A stretch of 23,500 nucleotides of DNA from Glandiceps talaboti. Its lineage: Eukaryota > Hemichordata > Enteropneusta > Spengelidae. Position numbers and translations under genes: made by a program. Positions within the stretch are counted from its first letter, which is position 1. Each line of letters starts with the position of its first letter. Under the pieces are notes generated by a model. It saw nothing but the letters and a program-made list of their open reading frames with translations. It made no database searches and was not told the origin of the DNA. Shown here piece after piece: positions 23,291 through 23,500 of this stretch. The stretch lies in NCBI RefSeq assembly GCF_964340395.1, contig NC_135565.1, positions 10,700,742 through 10,724,241 of the forward strand. The letters are read 5' to 3'.

Positions 23291-23500
23291 TTTGAATCTA
23301 AAGATCTCTTATAGTCAAACATATATAAATCAGAACATTCCGTTGTTACCACCTACAGCGGTATTTGAATGCTATTGTAACACGTTATTGTATCTTTGGG
23401 CGACTGAACTTAGACTGGAGATGGAGTTTGTAGTAAACATTATTTGCATATCATTAAGCGTTTCTCTAGAAAACCATGCCAGATTTAAACTGAATGCCTT
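23291..23500. other. right edge, no features seen
   Basis: About 200 bp of unique-looking AT-rich sequence up to the window end. No open frame or repeat recognised. Confidence 0.5.

Overview
This is an AT-rich animal (metazoan) genomic window. The coding sequence is split into many short exons with canonical GT-AG introns, and the introns are full of microsatellites, a long minisatellite, MITE-like palindromic elements and a tRNA-derived SINE. The exons read as one protein on the + strand: a DDX60-type Ski2-like DExH-box RNA helicase, a family linked in vertebrates to antiviral RNA sensing. The repeat landscape looks like a marine invertebrate (hemichordate or mollusc are my best guesses), but the species cannot be fixed from this sequence.

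Layout. Positions 1-3070 hold a 42-bp minisatellite of roughly 70 or more units that runs off the left edge and appears to lie in an intron of the same gene. Twenty exons follow between 3176 and 20616. They encode about 971 residues, i.e. the C-terminal part of the helicase from just before motif II (DEVH) to the natural stop codon. The N-terminal part, with the ATP-binding Walker A motif and the promoter, lies upstream of the window. Helicase motifs appear in the expected order: TVPQ (Ib-like), DE|VH (II), SAT (III), PAIVFSF (IV), TGTLALG (V) and [10 protein letters not shown] (VI), followed by the DDX60-specific C-terminal domain. All splice phases agree except inside exon 16220-16368, where the frame shifts by one.

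Introns and 3' flank. The introns carry a TTA-flanked palindromic MITE family (three copies, one with a nested inverted SINE fragment), a second Harbinger-like MITE family (two copies), a composite dispersed element with internal tandem cores (copies in the exon 6/7 intron, the last intron and the 3' flank), and GA and AT microsatellites. Two introns contain copied pieces of the neighbouring exon. After the stop codon at 20616 there is about 2.9 kb of putative 3' UTR and intergenic DNA with no second gene visible.

The points most worth checking are the frameshift in exon 16, the exon fragment embedded in the intronic AT repeat, the triplicated exon end with its splice donor, the minisatellite whose every unit carries a splice-donor-like motif, and the threonine-rich repeat insertion in the helicase C-terminal domain.
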